Counted from the stretch's first letter, positions 24,064-33,126 are shown. The stretch is 64,000 nt of DNA from Methylorubrum extorquens (GCF_024169925.1 NZ_JALJXF010000001.1:3354001-3418000), one strand, 5' to 3'. The notes: generated from the sequence alone by a model not told the origin. Numbers and translations: made by a program.

Positions 24064-24924
24064 TCAGGCCGCGCCGGCATGCGGAGCCGGCTCCTCCGTC
24101 GAAATCGCCTCGACCGTACGCTCCATCGGCTCCGGACCTCCGTCGGCGCGATCGATGCGGATCTCCATACCGGTCGGCTGCATGTCACCGTAGGGCGTGG
24201 AGAAGGCGATTTCGGCCGCATCCCGTCCGATCCCGATGCGCACGAGACCGTCGAGATGGGCTTGGCGCGTTGCGTCGAACAGCCACCAGCGCCCTTCGAG
24301 ATAGGCCTCGAACACGGCGTGGAAGTCGCCCGGCACGAGGCCGTAGGCATAGCAGCTCACGAACCGGGCCGGGATGCCGAGGCCGCGGCAGAAGGCGGTG
24401 CCGAGATGGGCGAAGTCGCGGCACACGCCGGCGCGCATCAGCAGGCTCTCGTCGGCCGTGGTCTCGCCATCGCTCGCGCCGCGCCGGTAGGCGATGTTGT
24501 CGTGGATCCAGTTGCAGATCGCATTGACCCGTTGATGGCCCTTCGGAAGGCCGCCGAACTCGGCCTGGGCGAAGGCGGCGAGCCGGTCCGACGAGACGAA
24601 GCGGCTCGGCAGGAGGAAGGGGAGGATGTCGAGGGGGAGTTCGGAGACGGGCGTCTCGGAGATCGTCGCCGGGTCGGCCCGCACGACGGTCAGTTCCACC
24701 TCGGCATTGTACTCGAGCGAGAACGGTCCGGGCTGCACGTTGACGCCGAGATAGCGGTTCTTGAGGTCCGGCGTGACGTAGACGCGCCGTGCCGGGTCCG
24801 GCGCCAGGGTCAGGCTTTCGCTGGCGATTTCGAGGCTTTTCAGCTTCGCGACTTCGACGTTGAAGATGAAGGTGGTAGGCGCCTTGACCTCGTAGGCAAG
24901 ACTGCAACCGAGCTTGAATCGCAC
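24064..24924 (-). CDS. Transglutaminase-like cysteine protease-fold protein
   Basis: A 286-residue protein with an N-terminal beta-rich domain (about 1-110; LKNRYLGVNVQPGPFSLEYN). A transglutaminase-like core follows: Cys in LLMRAGVCRDFAHLGTAFCR, His in GLVPGDFHAVFEAYLEGRWW, and Asp in WLFDATRQ, so the Cys-His-Asp triad is complete. This architecture (BTLCP-like N-domain plus core) occurs in bacterial proteins of unknown substrate, some near peptide-ligase-type genes. A second member of the family lies at 29861. There is no signal peptide. Its start lies inside the 3' end of the lutC frame. Confidence 0.82.
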   Translation of the reverse strand: MRFKLGCSLAYEVKAPTTFIFNVEVAKLKSLEIASESLTLAPDPARRVYVTPDLKNRYLGVNVQPGPFSLEYNAEVELTVVRADPATISETPVSELPLDILPFLLPSRFVSSDRLAAFAQAEFGGLPKGHQRVNAICNWIHDNIAYRRGASDGETTADESLLMRAGVCRDFAHLGTAFCRGLGIPARFVSCYAYGLVPGDFHAVFEAYLEGRWWLFDATRQAHLDGLVRIGIGRDAAEIAFSTPYGDMQPTGMEIRIDRADGGPEPMERTVEAISTEEPAPHAGAA

Positions 24925-25619
24925 GGGGACGGCTCCGAACTTTCCAAGAAGACGCCCCGATCGAGCGAGGCGTTTTGCCGCAAACGCGCAGAGGTCCGTT
25001 CGGCTCCGCTTTCAGTCTGCTTGTTTTTTTTGCGCTGCAGCAGAAGCACGGTCAGCGAGCGCACGCCTTGCGCCCCGTGAATCAGCACGCCCTCGATGTC
25101 GGCGGTGGCGGATGGGCCGGTATGGAGCACGGCATAGGCCGCCTGTCCGAAGTCCGGACGCTTGTAGGCGGCCTGGATGTTCACGAGGATGTCGGCGGGG
25201 TCGAGCAGCACGATCAGGTGCTGGGCGAGATAGGCGACCGCGTTCACGATCAGGTCGTCTTGCGTAAACAACACCGAGCCGGTCTCGGCGACGCCGAAGC
25301 GGGCCCGTACCACCGCCACGTCGACATCGTTGACCTCGGTCGGCCCAGCGACAGCGGCGAGGTCGCGGTTCCCTGAGAACTCCGGCACGGCGGAGGCGAT
25401 CACCGCCGCCCCGTCCAGGCGCGACCGCACCGGGGCGAAGGGATCGGACGGGCTGCCCGCACGCTCGACACGCCCGCCCATCCTGCCCAGACGCTCGGCG
25501 AACTCGGCGACGAGATCGTCCCCCACCAGGGGTGCGAAGGTCGGCACGTCGGGCAACGGAAACGAGCCGGCCGGGCGGTTGGCCTTGAGCCGGCCGAGGA
25601 TGGCCTCGCGGGCGCTCAC
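24840..25619 (-). CDS. lutC: Lactate utilization protein C (LUD domain), anomalous C-terminus
   Basis: Third component of the LutABC iron-sulfur complex that oxidises L-lactate to pyruvate. It starts GTG at 25619, overlapping the lutB stop by GTGA. Family residues include VGDDLVAEFAERLGRMGG, VARFGVAETGSVLFTQ-like VRARFGVAETGSVLF, and TGPSATADIEGVLIHGAQGV. The domain ends near residue 198 (RSLTVLLLQ), but the frame runs 60 more residues of unrelated, low-quality sequence, overlapping the next gene by 85 bases. The switch happens at a run of eight A (minus strand; 25024-25031). One extra A would give a stop eight codons past the Gln. An indel, sequencing error or slippage is likely. Confidence 0.85.
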   Translation of the reverse strand: MSAREAILGRLKANRPAGSFPLPDVPTFAPLVGDDLVAEFAERLGRMGGRVERAGSPSDPFAPVRSRLDGAAVIASAVPEFSGNRDLAAVAGPTEVNDVDVAVVRARFGVAETGSVLFTQDDLIVNAVAYLAQHLIVLLDPADILVNIQAAYKRPDFGQAAYAVLHTGPSATADIEGVLIHGAQGVRSLTVLLLQRKKNKQTESGAERTSARLRQNASLDRGVFLESSEPSPCDSSSVAVLPTRSRRLPPSSSTSKSRS

Positions 25620-27190
25620 GCGTCGCCCCCCGTCTTCATCCGGTTCTGGCGGTACCACGCGTGGAAGCTCTGGCGCGGCGCATGGGGCATCTCGCGCTTC
25701 TTCCCCCAGGTGTTGGCCGGGTTGTAGACGGCAAAGCGCGGCAGGACGCGCAGGGCCGAATCGGCGGTCTGGATCGCGGCGCGGTACGCGGCCGGACGGC
25801 TCAGCACGGCGCCCGCTGCCTTCATCATGCCCTGCTTCAGCAGCGGGATCTGGTGTTCCTCGGCCAGCACCTTGCGCCACGCGAAGATCTGCTCGTGGAT
25901 GTTGATCTTCACCGGGCAGACGTTGGTGCAGGAGCCGTTCATGGTCGAGGAGAACGGCAGGGTCGAGTATTTCCGCTTGTTGAAGGTCGGATCGATGATG
26001 AGCCCGATCGGCCCGGAATAGGTGGCGCCGTAGGAGAGGCCACCGCTGCGCCGGTAGACCGGGCAGGTGTTCATACAGGCGCCGCAGCGGATGCATTTGA
26101 GCGAGGTCCAGAACTCCTCCATCGCCAGCCGCTCGGAGCGGCCGTTATCGACCAGCACCATGTGCATCTCGGTGCCCGGCCGCGGCCCGCGGAAATGCGA
26201 GGTGTATTGGGTGATCGGCGAGCCGAGGGCCGAGCGCGACAGCAGACGGATGAACACGCCGAGATGTTCGACCCGCGGGATGATCTTCTCGATGCCGATG
26301 GAGTGGATCTGCAAGGGCGGCACGTTGCCGGAGAGGTCGGCATTGCCCTCGTTGGTGCAGGTGACCACCGTGCCGGTCTCGGCGATGGCGAAGTTGCAGC
26401 CGGTGAGGCCGGCATCGGCCTTGAGGATCAGCGGGCGCGTCGTCTCGCGCTGGCTCTCGGCGAGGTAGTGGGCGTCGTCGTTGTCGGGATCGGTGCCGAG
26501 CGTCCGGGCGAACACCTCGGCGACATCAAGGCGGGTCTTGTGAACCGCCGGCATCACGACGTGGCTCGGCTCCTCGTCATCGAGCTGCTGGATGCGCTCG
26601 CCGAGATCGGTCTCGATCACGTCGATGTCGTGGGCCGCCATGAAGTGACGGAAGCCGCACTCCTCGGTCAGCATCGACTTCGACTTCACCAGCGACTTGG
26701 CGCCATGCTTGCGCAGGATGTCGAGGACGATGCGGTTGTGCTCCGCCCCGTCCTCGGCCCAGTGGACATGGACGCCGTTGGCCTTTGCAGCCGCCTCGAA
26801 CTGTTCGAGGTAGTGGTCGAGATGGGTGAGCGTGTGCGTCTTGATCTGCGAGGCGATCTCGCGAAGCTCTTCCCATTCGGGAATGCCGTGGGCGGCGACA
26901 TCGCGCTTGCGGCGCACGTCCCAGAGGCGCTCGTCATGAGCCTTCTGATGCATCGGCGCGGCGAGGAAGCGCTCGGCAGCCTCCGCCTGATCGATCGGCC
27001 GGTTGCCGCGCACCTTGGCGCCGCGCGGTTGCGGCTCGCGGGGAGCGTCGGCGCGGATCGGCTTGGAAGCGGCTTCCGCGTGCTGGAGCCGCTCGCCGCC
27101 GGGCCCGCGCTCGCTCTCGTCGGAGGGGGCGCGCACCTCGGGGTGGAGCACATCCTCGGTCTGGCGCGGGGTCAGGTCGTCGGCGCTCAT
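25616..27190 (-). CDS. lutB: Lactate utilization protein B (iron-sulfur)
   Basis: Iron-sulfur subunit of L-lactate oxidation. A protein of 524 residues. The LUD-like central domain includes SLVKSKSMLTEECGFRHFM and AETGTVVTCTNEGNADLSGN. The C-terminal ferredoxin-like part carries two Cys clusters, CIRCGACMNTCPVYRR and GSCTNVCPVKINIHEQ. The first about 75 residues are polar and probably disordered, longer than in Bacillus LutB (about 475 residues). It overlaps lutC downstream and lutA upstream by four bases each, so the three are one operon. Confidence 0.93.
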   Translation of the reverse strand: MSADDLTPRQTEDVLHPEVRAPSDESERGPGGERLQHAEAASKPIRADAPREPQPRGAKVRGNRPIDQAEAAERFLAAPMHQKAHDERLWDVRRKRDVAAHGIPEWEELREIASQIKTHTLTHLDHYLEQFEAAAKANGVHVHWAEDGAEHNRIVLDILRKHGAKSLVKSKSMLTEECGFRHFMAAHDIDVIETDLGERIQQLDDEEPSHVVMPAVHKTRLDVAEVFARTLGTDPDNDDAHYLAESQRETTRPLILKADAGLTGCNFAIAETGTVVTCTNEGNADLSGNVPPLQIHSIGIEKIIPRVEHLGVFIRLLSRSALGSPITQYTSHFRGPRPGTEMHMVLVDNGRSERLAMEEFWTSLKCIRCGACMNTCPVYRRSGGLSYGATYSGPIGLIIDPTFNKRKYSTLPFSSTMNGSCTNVCPVKINIHEQIFAWRKVLAEEHQIPLLKQGMMKAAGAVLSRPAAYRAAIQTADSALRVLPRFAVYNPANTWGKKREMPHAPRQSFHAWYRQNRMKTGGDA

Positions 27191-27930
27191 GCGGCGGCTC
27201 CGTTCAGCACCTGGGCGATGTGGATGTATTTCAGCGGTACGCCGAGGCGCTCGGCGCAGCCCTTCTGATGCATCAGGCAGGAAGAATCGGCCGAGACCAC
27301 ATATTCAGCGCCGGCGCGAGCCTGATCGGTCACCTTGTCGTAGCCCATCTTGGCCGAGACCGCGGGCTCGAACACCGAGAAGGTACCGCCAAAACCGCAG
27401 CACTCGTCGGGCCGGGTCAGATCGACGATCTCGACCCCCTTCACCTTCTTCAGAAGGTTGAGCGGCTTGGAGAAGAACGGCCGGTTCAGCTCGGACGGCC
27501 GTGCATGGCCGATGCCGCGCAGCGCGTTGCAGTTCGAATGGTAGGCAACCTTGTGCGGGAACTCCGCCCAGGGAAGATCCTCGATCTTGAGCACGTCGTG
27601 CAGGAACTCGACGAGTTCGAACGTCCGGGCCCGCACATGCTTGACCTCGTCGGTCTGCGGGATGGCGGTGAGGTGTTCGCGCACCTGATGCACGCAGGAG
27701 CCGGACGGTGCGACGACGTAGTCGAACCCGGAAAAATTCCTGACGAACAGCGCCTCTGTCGCGGCGGCCTCCCCATGACAGCCGGTATTGGTCATCGGCT
27801 GGCCGCAGCAAGTCTGATCGTAAGGGTATTCGACCGTCAGGCCGAAGCGCTCCAACAGTTCCAGCGTGGCGATGCCGACCTCGGGCTCGAAGGCATCGAC
27901 GTAGCAGGGGACGAACAGTCCGATCCGCAT
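27187..27930 (-). CDS. lutA: Lactate utilization protein A (CCG-motif Fe-S protein)
   Basis: A 247-residue protein with two cysteine-rich CCG domains, YDQTCCGQPMTNTGCHG and RPDECCGFGGTFSVFEP, typical of LutA/GlpC/HdrB-like iron-sulfur subunits. It starts MRIGLFVPCYVDAFEPEVGI, matching the family. With lutB and lutC it forms the non-flavin L-lactate oxidation complex on the cytoplasmic side of the membrane, passing electrons onward. First gene of the operon; no lactate permease or LutR-type regulator is adjacent. Confidence 0.93.
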   Translation of the reverse strand: MRIGLFVPCYVDAFEPEVGIATLELLERFGLTVEYPYDQTCCGQPMTNTGCHGEAAATEALFVRNFSGFDYVVAPSGSCVHQVREHLTAIPQTDEVKHVRARTFELVEFLHDVLKIEDLPWAEFPHKVAYHSNCNALRGIGHARPSELNRPFFSKPLNLLKKVKGVEIVDLTRPDECCGFGGTFSVFEPAVSAKMGYDKVTDQARAGAEYVVSADSSCLMHQKGCAERLGVPLKYIHIAQVLNGAAA

Positions 27931-28052
27931 GGCGCTCTTCTGATGGTGATTTCAGACGGTTGCACCGCTTAACCACCTTGGAACGGTTTCAAGCGGACAG
28001 GGGCTGCATACGCCTCCGCCCCCCGGTTTCCAAGCGCGCGCCCTTGTCTTGG

Positions 28053-28673
28053 TCAGTTGGTCACGGGGGCAGTCCGTCCGGCGGCGCGGATGCGCTCCAG
28101 CACGCTCGCGTAATTTTCCGGCGTCAGAATGCCGACGAGCTTGTCGCGGATCCGGCCGTCGGGACCGATGATGAAAGTTTCCGGTACGCCGTAGACGCCG
28201 AGGTCGATTCCCGCCCGGCCGCTCGCGTCGTTACCGACCGCCGCGAAGGGGAGACCGTTGCGCTCCAGCCAGCGCCGACCGGCATCGCCCGGATCCTTGT
28301 AGTCGATGCCGACGAGGCGAAGGCCGGGCTCCTGCGCGAGCCGCATCAGCATCGGATGCTCGATCTGGCAGGGGGCGCACCACGAAGCGAAGATGTTGAG
28401 GACGGTCACCTGCCCCTTGAGGTCCGCACTCGACAAACCGGGCACCGGCCGGCCGGCGGCCTGAAGGCCCGGCACAGGCTCCAGCGCGAAAGCGGGGACC
28501 GGCTTGCCGATCAGCGCCGAGGGCAGCGCCGCAGGATCGGCGCCCGAGCGCAGCCGGACCAGGAAGGTGACGGCCAAGATGGCGAAGACCAGCACCGGCA
28601 GCAGCGCGAGGAGCGAGCGGCGGGGGCGTTCGCCGGTGCCGGGTGGGGTCGCTTGCGGGGCCTGCGCGCTCAC
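28053..28673 (-). CDS. ccmG: Cytochrome c maturation thioredoxin CcmG/DsbE
   Basis: Membrane-anchored periplasmic thioredoxin that reduces apocytochrome c haem-binding cysteines. A protein of 206 residues: one N-terminal TM helix (LLALLPVLVFAILAVTFLV), then a thioredoxin domain with redox motif WCAPC in LNIFASWCAPCQIEHPMLM, the CcmG-specific GIDYKDPGDAGRRWLERNG insert, and cis-Pro region YGVPETFIIGPDGRI. GTG 28673 was chosen because it overlaps the ccmD stop (GTGA). Third gene of ccmC-ccmD-ccmG. Confidence 0.94.
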   Translation of the reverse strand: MSAQAPQATPPGTGERPRRSLLALLPVLVFAILAVTFLVRLRSGADPAALPSALIGKPVPAFALEPVPGLQAAGRPVPGLSSADLKGQVTVLNIFASWCAPCQIEHPMLMRLAQEPGLRLVGIDYKDPGDAGRRWLERNGLPFAAVGNDASGRAGIDLGVYGVPETFIIGPDGRIRDKLVGILTPENYASVLERIRAAGRTAPVTN

Positions 28674-28822
28674 GAGCGACCTCCCCGCTCGTCCTGCAGC
28701 TCGGCGAGCGCGCGGCGCTGCGCCCGCCCGTCCCACCAGCCGTTGAGGGCCAGGGCGCCGAGCACCAGGGCCGCGAAGCCATAGGAACCGACGATGAAGG
28801 GGGCGTAAGGTCCGAATTCCAT
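28670..28822 (-). CDS. ccmD: Haem exporter accessory protein CcmD
   Basis: A 50-residue single-span membrane protein that joins CcmC and CcmE during haem handover. It reads MEFGPYAPFIVGSYGFAALV, LGALALNGWWDGRAQRRALA and ends with a polar tail. The pattern of a Gly/Tyr-rich start, one TM helix and basic RAQRRAL is diagnostic. It lies 34 bases after ccmC and overlaps ccmG. Confidence 0.92.
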   Translation of the reverse strand: MEFGPYAPFIVGSYGFAALVLGALALNGWWDGRAQRRALAELQDERGGRS

Positions 28823-28856
28823 GGCGGGTCTCAGAGTGATCGTCCCATCGATCGAC

Positions 28857-29663
28857 TTAGATCGCTTGGCCCACGGGAAGGGTCGTCGCGGCGCGGGTCG
28901 TCGGTGCAGCGTCCTGCACGCCGGCATCGAGCCGCTCCGCCTGCCGGATCAGCAGGGTGCGCACCCGGCGGCGGTAGATCTCGGTGCGCATCGCCTGAAG
29001 GTGCAGCGTCACGCCGAGCAGGGTCATCGCCAGCACCATCTCGAGCAGCGGGTAGAGCATCGAGGAATCGATGGACGAGCCGCCCATGCGCAGGATCGAG
29101 GCCGGTTGATGCAGCGTCGACCACCAGTTCACCGAGAACTTGATGATCGGCAGGTTCACCGCGCCGACCAGCGTCAGGATGGAGACCGCGCGCGCTGCCC
29201 GGCTCGGATCCTCGATGGTCCGCCACAGGGCGATGATGCCGCAATAGATCAGGAACAGCACCAGCATCGAGGTCAGGCGCGCGTCCCAGACCCAGTAGGT
29301 GCCCCACATCGGCTTGCCCCAGAGCGAGCCGGTGACAAGGCAGATCAGGGTGAAGGCCGCACCGATCGGCGCGGCGGCGCGCTGCGACACGTCGGCGAGC
29401 GGATGGCGCCAGACCATCGTACCGATCGCGGAGAGCGTCATCGCGCCATAAAAGCCCATGCCGAGGAGCGCGGCCGGGACGTGGACGTACATGATCCGGA
29501 CGGTGTCGCCCTGCTGGTAGTCGGGCGGCACGACGAAGAACGTCAGGTACAGCCCGGCGGCGACGAGCAGGACCGAAGCCGCTGCGAGCCAGGGCAAGGC
29601 CACACCCGACCAGCGCAGGAAGTGGCCCGGATGGGCGAGGCGGTTCCAGAGAGCGGTCCACAT
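28857..29663 (-). CDS. ccmC: Haem export/handling protein CcmC
   Basis: Six-span inner-membrane protein of the HMD (WWD) family that loads haem onto CcmE. The WWD-like signature is WGTYWVWDARLTSMLVLFL; conserved haem-ligand His residues sit in MYVHVPAALLGMG and NWWSTLHQPAS. A protein of 268 residues with a C-terminal basic tail slightly longer than usual. ATG 29663 is preceded by GGAAG; ATG 29675 is the alternative. ccmA and ccmB, which often precede ccmC, are not here: the upstream neighbour is a divergent transglutaminase-like gene. Confidence 0.94.
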   Translation of the reverse strand: MWTALWNRLAHPGHFLRWSGVALPWLAAASVLLVAAGLYLTFFVVPPDYQQGDTVRIMYVHVPAALLGMGFYGAMTLSAIGTMVWRHPLADVSQRAAAPIGAAFTLICLVTGSLWGKPMWGTYWVWDARLTSMLVLFLIYCGIIALWRTIEDPSRAARAVSILTLVGAVNLPIIKFSVNWWSTLHQPASILRMGGSSIDSSMLYPLLEMVLAMTLLGVTLHLQAMRTEIYRRRVRTLLIRQAERLDAGVQDAAPTTRAATTLPVGQAI

Positions 29664-29860
29664 GGAAGCCTCCATACCGCCGAGTGCGCTGCAGCGGCAA
29701 TGCGCGCCGACGTCCCGCCCGGTGCCTGCCTTTCGAGTCGGCGTGGTGCGAAACATTTGTGCAGCGCGATACTGGAACGCGTGATAGTCCGGAGACTTAA
29801 TTATTAATCCCGCTCAAACTTTATTTTTCGGGATTGAAGATCGAAGTTACGAGCTGTCGC

Positions 29861-30700
29861 ATGCTGATCAGGACTGGTTACGAGATTACCTTCGAGACTG
29901 ATGCTGCAACGCCAATGTCGCTGCTCCTCAGCCTCCACCCCTCCCGCCAGGGCGACCTGCGCAGCCCGGAGGCCATCGTCTTCGATCCGCCGATTTCGCA
30001 GCGGCAGATGCTCGATTCGTTCGGCAACGTCTGTACCCGAATCGTCGCGCCGCCCGGCCGCCTTACGATCTCGGCAGACCTCTTGGTCGCCGATACGGGC
30101 CTGCCCGATGCGGCCGCGCCGGAGGCCGCCCAGATTCCGGTGGAGGACCTGCCCGACGAGGTCATGCTCTACCTTATGGCGAGCCGCTACTGCGACACCG
30201 ATAAACTGGTCGGGATCGCATGGCCGCTCTTCGGCCAGACGCCGGAAGGGTGGGCGCGGGTGCAGGCCATCGTCGATTATGTGCACCAGCGCATCCGTTT
30301 CGACTACCAGAAGGCGGATGCCACACGCTCGGCCTTCGACGGCTATCAGCAGCAGGTCGGCGTCTGCCGCGATTTCGCACATCTCGCCATCGCGTTCTGC
30401 CGTTGCATGAACATTCCGGCGCGCTATTGCACGGGCTATCTCGGCGACATCGGTGTGCCGCCGGTTGCCGATCCGATGGACTTTTCGGCATGGTTCGAGG
30501 TCTATCTCGGCGGTCGCTGGTACACCTTCGATGCCCGCCACAACACGCCGCGGATCGGACGCATCGTCATGGCGCGCGGTCGCGACGCGACGGATTGCGC
30601 GATTTCCACAAGCTTCGGCGCCGCGCGGTTGATCAATTTCACGGTTCACACCGATGAAGTTGCGGACGGGACAAAGACCGATCTGATGCAGGCCGCCTAA
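29861..30700 (+). CDS. Transglutaminase-like protein, second paralogue
   Basis: A 279-residue protein starting MLIRTGYEITFETDAATPMS. The N-terminal beta-domain runs to about 115. The core has Cys in QQQVGVCRDFAHLAIAFCRC, His replaced in position by MDFSAWFEVYLGGRWYTFDA, and Asp in TFDARHNTPR. In the first paralogue (24064-24924) the equivalent segment is GDFHAVFEAYLEG, so the catalytic His is Ser-Ala here (DFSAWFE). That is also common among family members of the DFSAWFEV subtype, so it may use different chemistry or lack activity. A TTG at 29834 in the same frame could add nine residues. It is divergent from ccmC. Confidence 0.82.
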   Translation: MLIRTGYEITFETDAATPMSLLLSLHPSRQGDLRSPEAIVFDPPISQRQMLDSFGNVCTRIVAPPGRLTISADLLVADTGLPDAAAPEAAQIPVEDLPDEVMLYLMASRYCDTDKLVGIAWPLFGQTPEGWARVQAIVDYVHQRIRFDYQKADATRSAFDGYQQQVGVCRDFAHLAIAFCRCMNIPARYCTGYLGDIGVPPVADPMDFSAWFEVYLGGRWYTFDARHNTPRIGRIVMARGRDATDCAISTSFGAARLINFTVHTDEVADGTKTDLMQAA

Positions 30701-30702
30701 CC

Positions 30703-31797
30703 CTACGCCATCACCTGATCGGCCACCGCCTCCGCTAGTGAGAGCGAGGAGGTCAGTCCCGGACTCTCGATCCCGAAGAATTGAACCAAGCCGGGCAGAC
30801 CGTGTTCGCCCGGTCCGTCGATGCGAAAATCTGCCGCCGGCTCGCCGGGACCGCTGAGCTTCGGCCTGATGCCGGCATAATCCGGCATCAGTCGCCCGTC
30901 CGGCAGGCCGGGCCAGTATCGCCGGATTGCCGCCTCGAAGCGGTCGGCGCGTCCCGGATCGACTGCGTAATCGAGCGCGTCCACCCATTCGACATCGGGA
31001 CCGAACCGCATGCGCCCGGCCAGATCCAGCGTCAGGTGGATCCCGAGGCCGCCCTCGACCGGGGCCGGGTAGATCAGCCGCGTGAACGCCGGCCGGCCGC
31101 TGCATCCAAAATAGCTGCCCTTGGCCAGAACCTGCCGGGGGATATCCTCCGACGCGACCCCGTCGATCCGGCGGGCGAGGGCCTGGGCGCCGAGGCCCGC
31201 GGCGTTGATGAGACAATCGACCCTCAGGACGTCCGGCGCCTCGCCGCCGAAGCGGACCTCCCAGCGCCCATCTCGGCGCCGAGCCGCTTCGATGGGGGTA
31301 TTCAACGCCAGCACGCCGCCTGCATCCTCGAGATCGCCGAGGAACGCCAGCATCAGGGCGTGGCTGTCGATGATGCCGGTGGCGGGGGAATGGAGCGCGG
31401 CGACGCAGGACAAAGCGGGTTCGAGGGCGACCGCCTCGGCGCGCTCGAGCCAGGTCAGGTCTTCAACGCCGTTCGCAACGCCGCGGGACAGGATCGTTTC
31501 GAGCGCCGGACACTCCGCCTCATGCGTCGCCACGATCAGCTTGCCGCAGATTCGGTAGGGTACGCCGTGGCTCTCGCAGAAATCGACGACGCGGCGGCGT
31601 CCTTCGACGCAGTGGCGGGCGCGCAGCGAGCCGGGGGGATAATACATCCCGCCGTGGATCACCTCCGAACTGCGGGCGGACACGCCAGTGCCGATCGCCT
31701 CGGCCGCCTCCGCCACGATCACGGACGCGCCGCGCTGCGCGAGGGCCCGCGCGATCGCCAGCCCCACCACCCCTGCCCCGACGACGAGCGCCTCCAT
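30703..31797 (-). CDS. FAD-dependent oxidoreductase, L-2-hydroxyglutarate oxidase-like
   Basis: A 364-residue flavoprotein of the DAO/LhgO family. It starts with the dinucleotide-binding motif [20 protein letters not shown], followed by the LhgO-type [20 protein letters not shown] and [11 protein letters not shown]. Near the C-terminus are [16 protein letters not shown] and [20 protein letters not shown], both characteristic of the L-2-hydroxyglutarate/glycerol-3-phosphate oxidase branch. It probably oxidises a small 2-hydroxyacid with electrons to the quinone pool; substrate is inferred. ATG 31797 gives the canonical start at the Rossmann motif. It is convergent with the transglutaminase-like gene, two bases apart. 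Confidence 0.85.
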   Translation of the reverse strand: MEALVVGAGVVGLAIARALAQRGASVIVAEAAEAIGTGVSARSSEVIHGGMYYPPGSLRARHCVEGRRRVVDFCESHGVPYRICGKLIVATHEAECPALETILSRGVANGVEDLTWLERAEAVALEPALSCVAALHSPATGIIDSHALMLAFLGDLEDAGGVLALNTPIEAARRRDGRWEVRFGGEAPDVLRVDCLINAAGLGAQALARRIDGVASEDIPRQVLAKGSYFGCSGRPAFTRLIYPAPVEGGLGIHLTLDLAGRMRFGPDVEWVDALDYAVDPGRADRFEAAIRRYWPGLPDGRLMPDYAGIRPKLSGPGEPAADFRIDGPGEHGLPGLVQFFGIESPGLTSSLSLAEAVADQVMA

Positions 31798-31902
31798 GCC
31801 TGCGGCCTGCCTCACGAACGTTCGGGCCGCCGCACCGTCACAAGGGTCGGCGGCCTCCGGAGAAACAAGCCTTCGGCCAAGCCCCGGATCAGCTTGCTCG
31901 TC

Positions 31903-33126
31903 TCAGTTCTTGCTGTCGAGCGGGCGCCCGAGGAGACGGGCGAACTCGGCTTCGATCTCCTCCACCGAGAAGGGGTTCTGACCCCCGGCGGTGGGCTCGG
32001 GCGGTTCGGGCTTCGACGGTTCCGGCTTGGACGGTTCCGGCTTGGACGGCTCAGGCCTTGAAGGCTCGGGTCTTGCGGGCTCGGGTCTTGGCGGCTCCGC
32101 CTTCAGAGGTTCGGATTTTGCCGCCTCCGGCTTCGGCGGCGCCACGAACGGAGGGGGTGCGACGGGCTTGGCCGGCGCCGCGGGCTTTGGCTCGGGCCGG
32201 GGGCGCGCCGGGACCGGGGCGGGAGGCGGCTCCGGCTGAGCCGGTGCAGCCTGCGGTGGCGGTGCGGCGGCAGCCGGCGGAGCCGCCATCGCCGCAGCGA
32301 CTGGATCGGGCGCCGGCTCGGGCGGCTTCGAGGCCGGAGGCGGCGGCGTAACCGCGGATGAGGGCCGCTTCAGCGCCACCTGAAGCTGCCGGGCCATGTC
32401 CGAGAGAACGGCCGGATCGACCGACCGCGGCCCGCGACCGGCCATGACCGGCGCCTCCGGCACAGGTTCCGGCACCGGCTCGGTTGCCGCGGATTCCGGC
32501 CGAGCGGGGCGCTCGGTTGAGACCTCGGGGCGGGGAGAGACCACCGGCGGCGCCGTGCGCCGCATCAGCCGGCTGACCGGCGAGACCGGCCGCGCAGGGG
32601 CGTCGGCCGGCAGGACTTCAGGCTCGAACAGGCCGGGATCGAGGGGCGGTGCCCGGTCGATGGCAGGCTGGGGACCGGACACCGCCGAGGGGACCACCTC
32701 CGGCATGGCGAAGGTCGGCGGCATCGGGGAATCGAGGAAGGGATCGGTGCGCGGCTCCAGCGCGGGATCGTTCAGGCCGGCCTCGCCGCCGGGCCGGACG
32801 CTCCCGTCCGGCGCGTAGCGGGCGCCCGCGCCGCGCTGGATATGGCGCTCGATCACCACATCGTTGGGGCCGCCGACCAGCAGCAGGTGCTCCACGTTGT
32901 CCCGCCGCAGCAGGATGAGTTGGCGCTGCCGGTCGAGCTCGTAGATGTCAACGATGCCGAGCCGCGGCTGGCGTCCGCGCTGGCCCGCGCTCGCCGACAG
33001 CGTGAGCCCCCGCCCGGACAGCCGCATGAACAGCAGCGCCGCGATCAGGAACAGCACCAGGATGACGAGGAAGATCACCAGGAACTGCAAGGCGTAGGAG
33101 CCCTCGGAACTGAAGAACGCTTGCAA
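31903..33126 (-). CDS. fliO: Flagellar biosynthetic protein FliO with long proline-rich tail
   Basis: FliO helps assemble the FliP ring of the flagellar export gate. Residues about 10-35 are a TM helix (LQFLVIFLVILVLFLIAALL), followed by a small cytoplasmic domain typical of FliO (QPRLGIVDIYELDRQRQLIL, VEHLLLVGGPNDVVIERHI). FliO is usually 100-200 residues; this one is about 407 because of a roughly 300-residue Pro/Ala/Glu-rich tail with tandem units such as PEPSKPEPSKPEPSK, ending in a short helix (SVEEIEAEFARLLGRPL). Start is uncertain: TTG 33126 puts the TM helix at the N-terminus; GTG 33216 is possible. Divergent from the flgB operon, consistent with a flagellar role. Confidence 0.8.
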   Translation of the reverse strand: MQAFFSSEGSYALQFLVIFLVILVLFLIAALLFMRLSGRGLTLSASAGQRGRQPRLGIVDIYELDRQRQLILLRRDNVEHLLLVGGPNDVVIERHIQRGAGARYAPDGSVRPGGEAGLNDPALEPRTDPFLDSPMPPTFAMPEVVPSAVSGPQPAIDRAPPLDPGLFEPEVLPADAPARPVSPVSRLMRRTAPPVVSPRPEVSTERPARPESAATEPVPEPVPEAPVMAGRGPRSVDPAVLSDMARQLQVALKRPSSAVTPPPPASKPPEPAPDPVAAAMAAPPAAAAPPPQAAPAQPEPPPAPVPARPRPEPKPAAPAKPVAPPPFVAPPKPEAAKSEPLKAEPPRPEPARPEPSRPEPSKPEPSKPEPSKPEPPEPTAGGQNPFSVEEIEAEFARLLGRPLDSKN

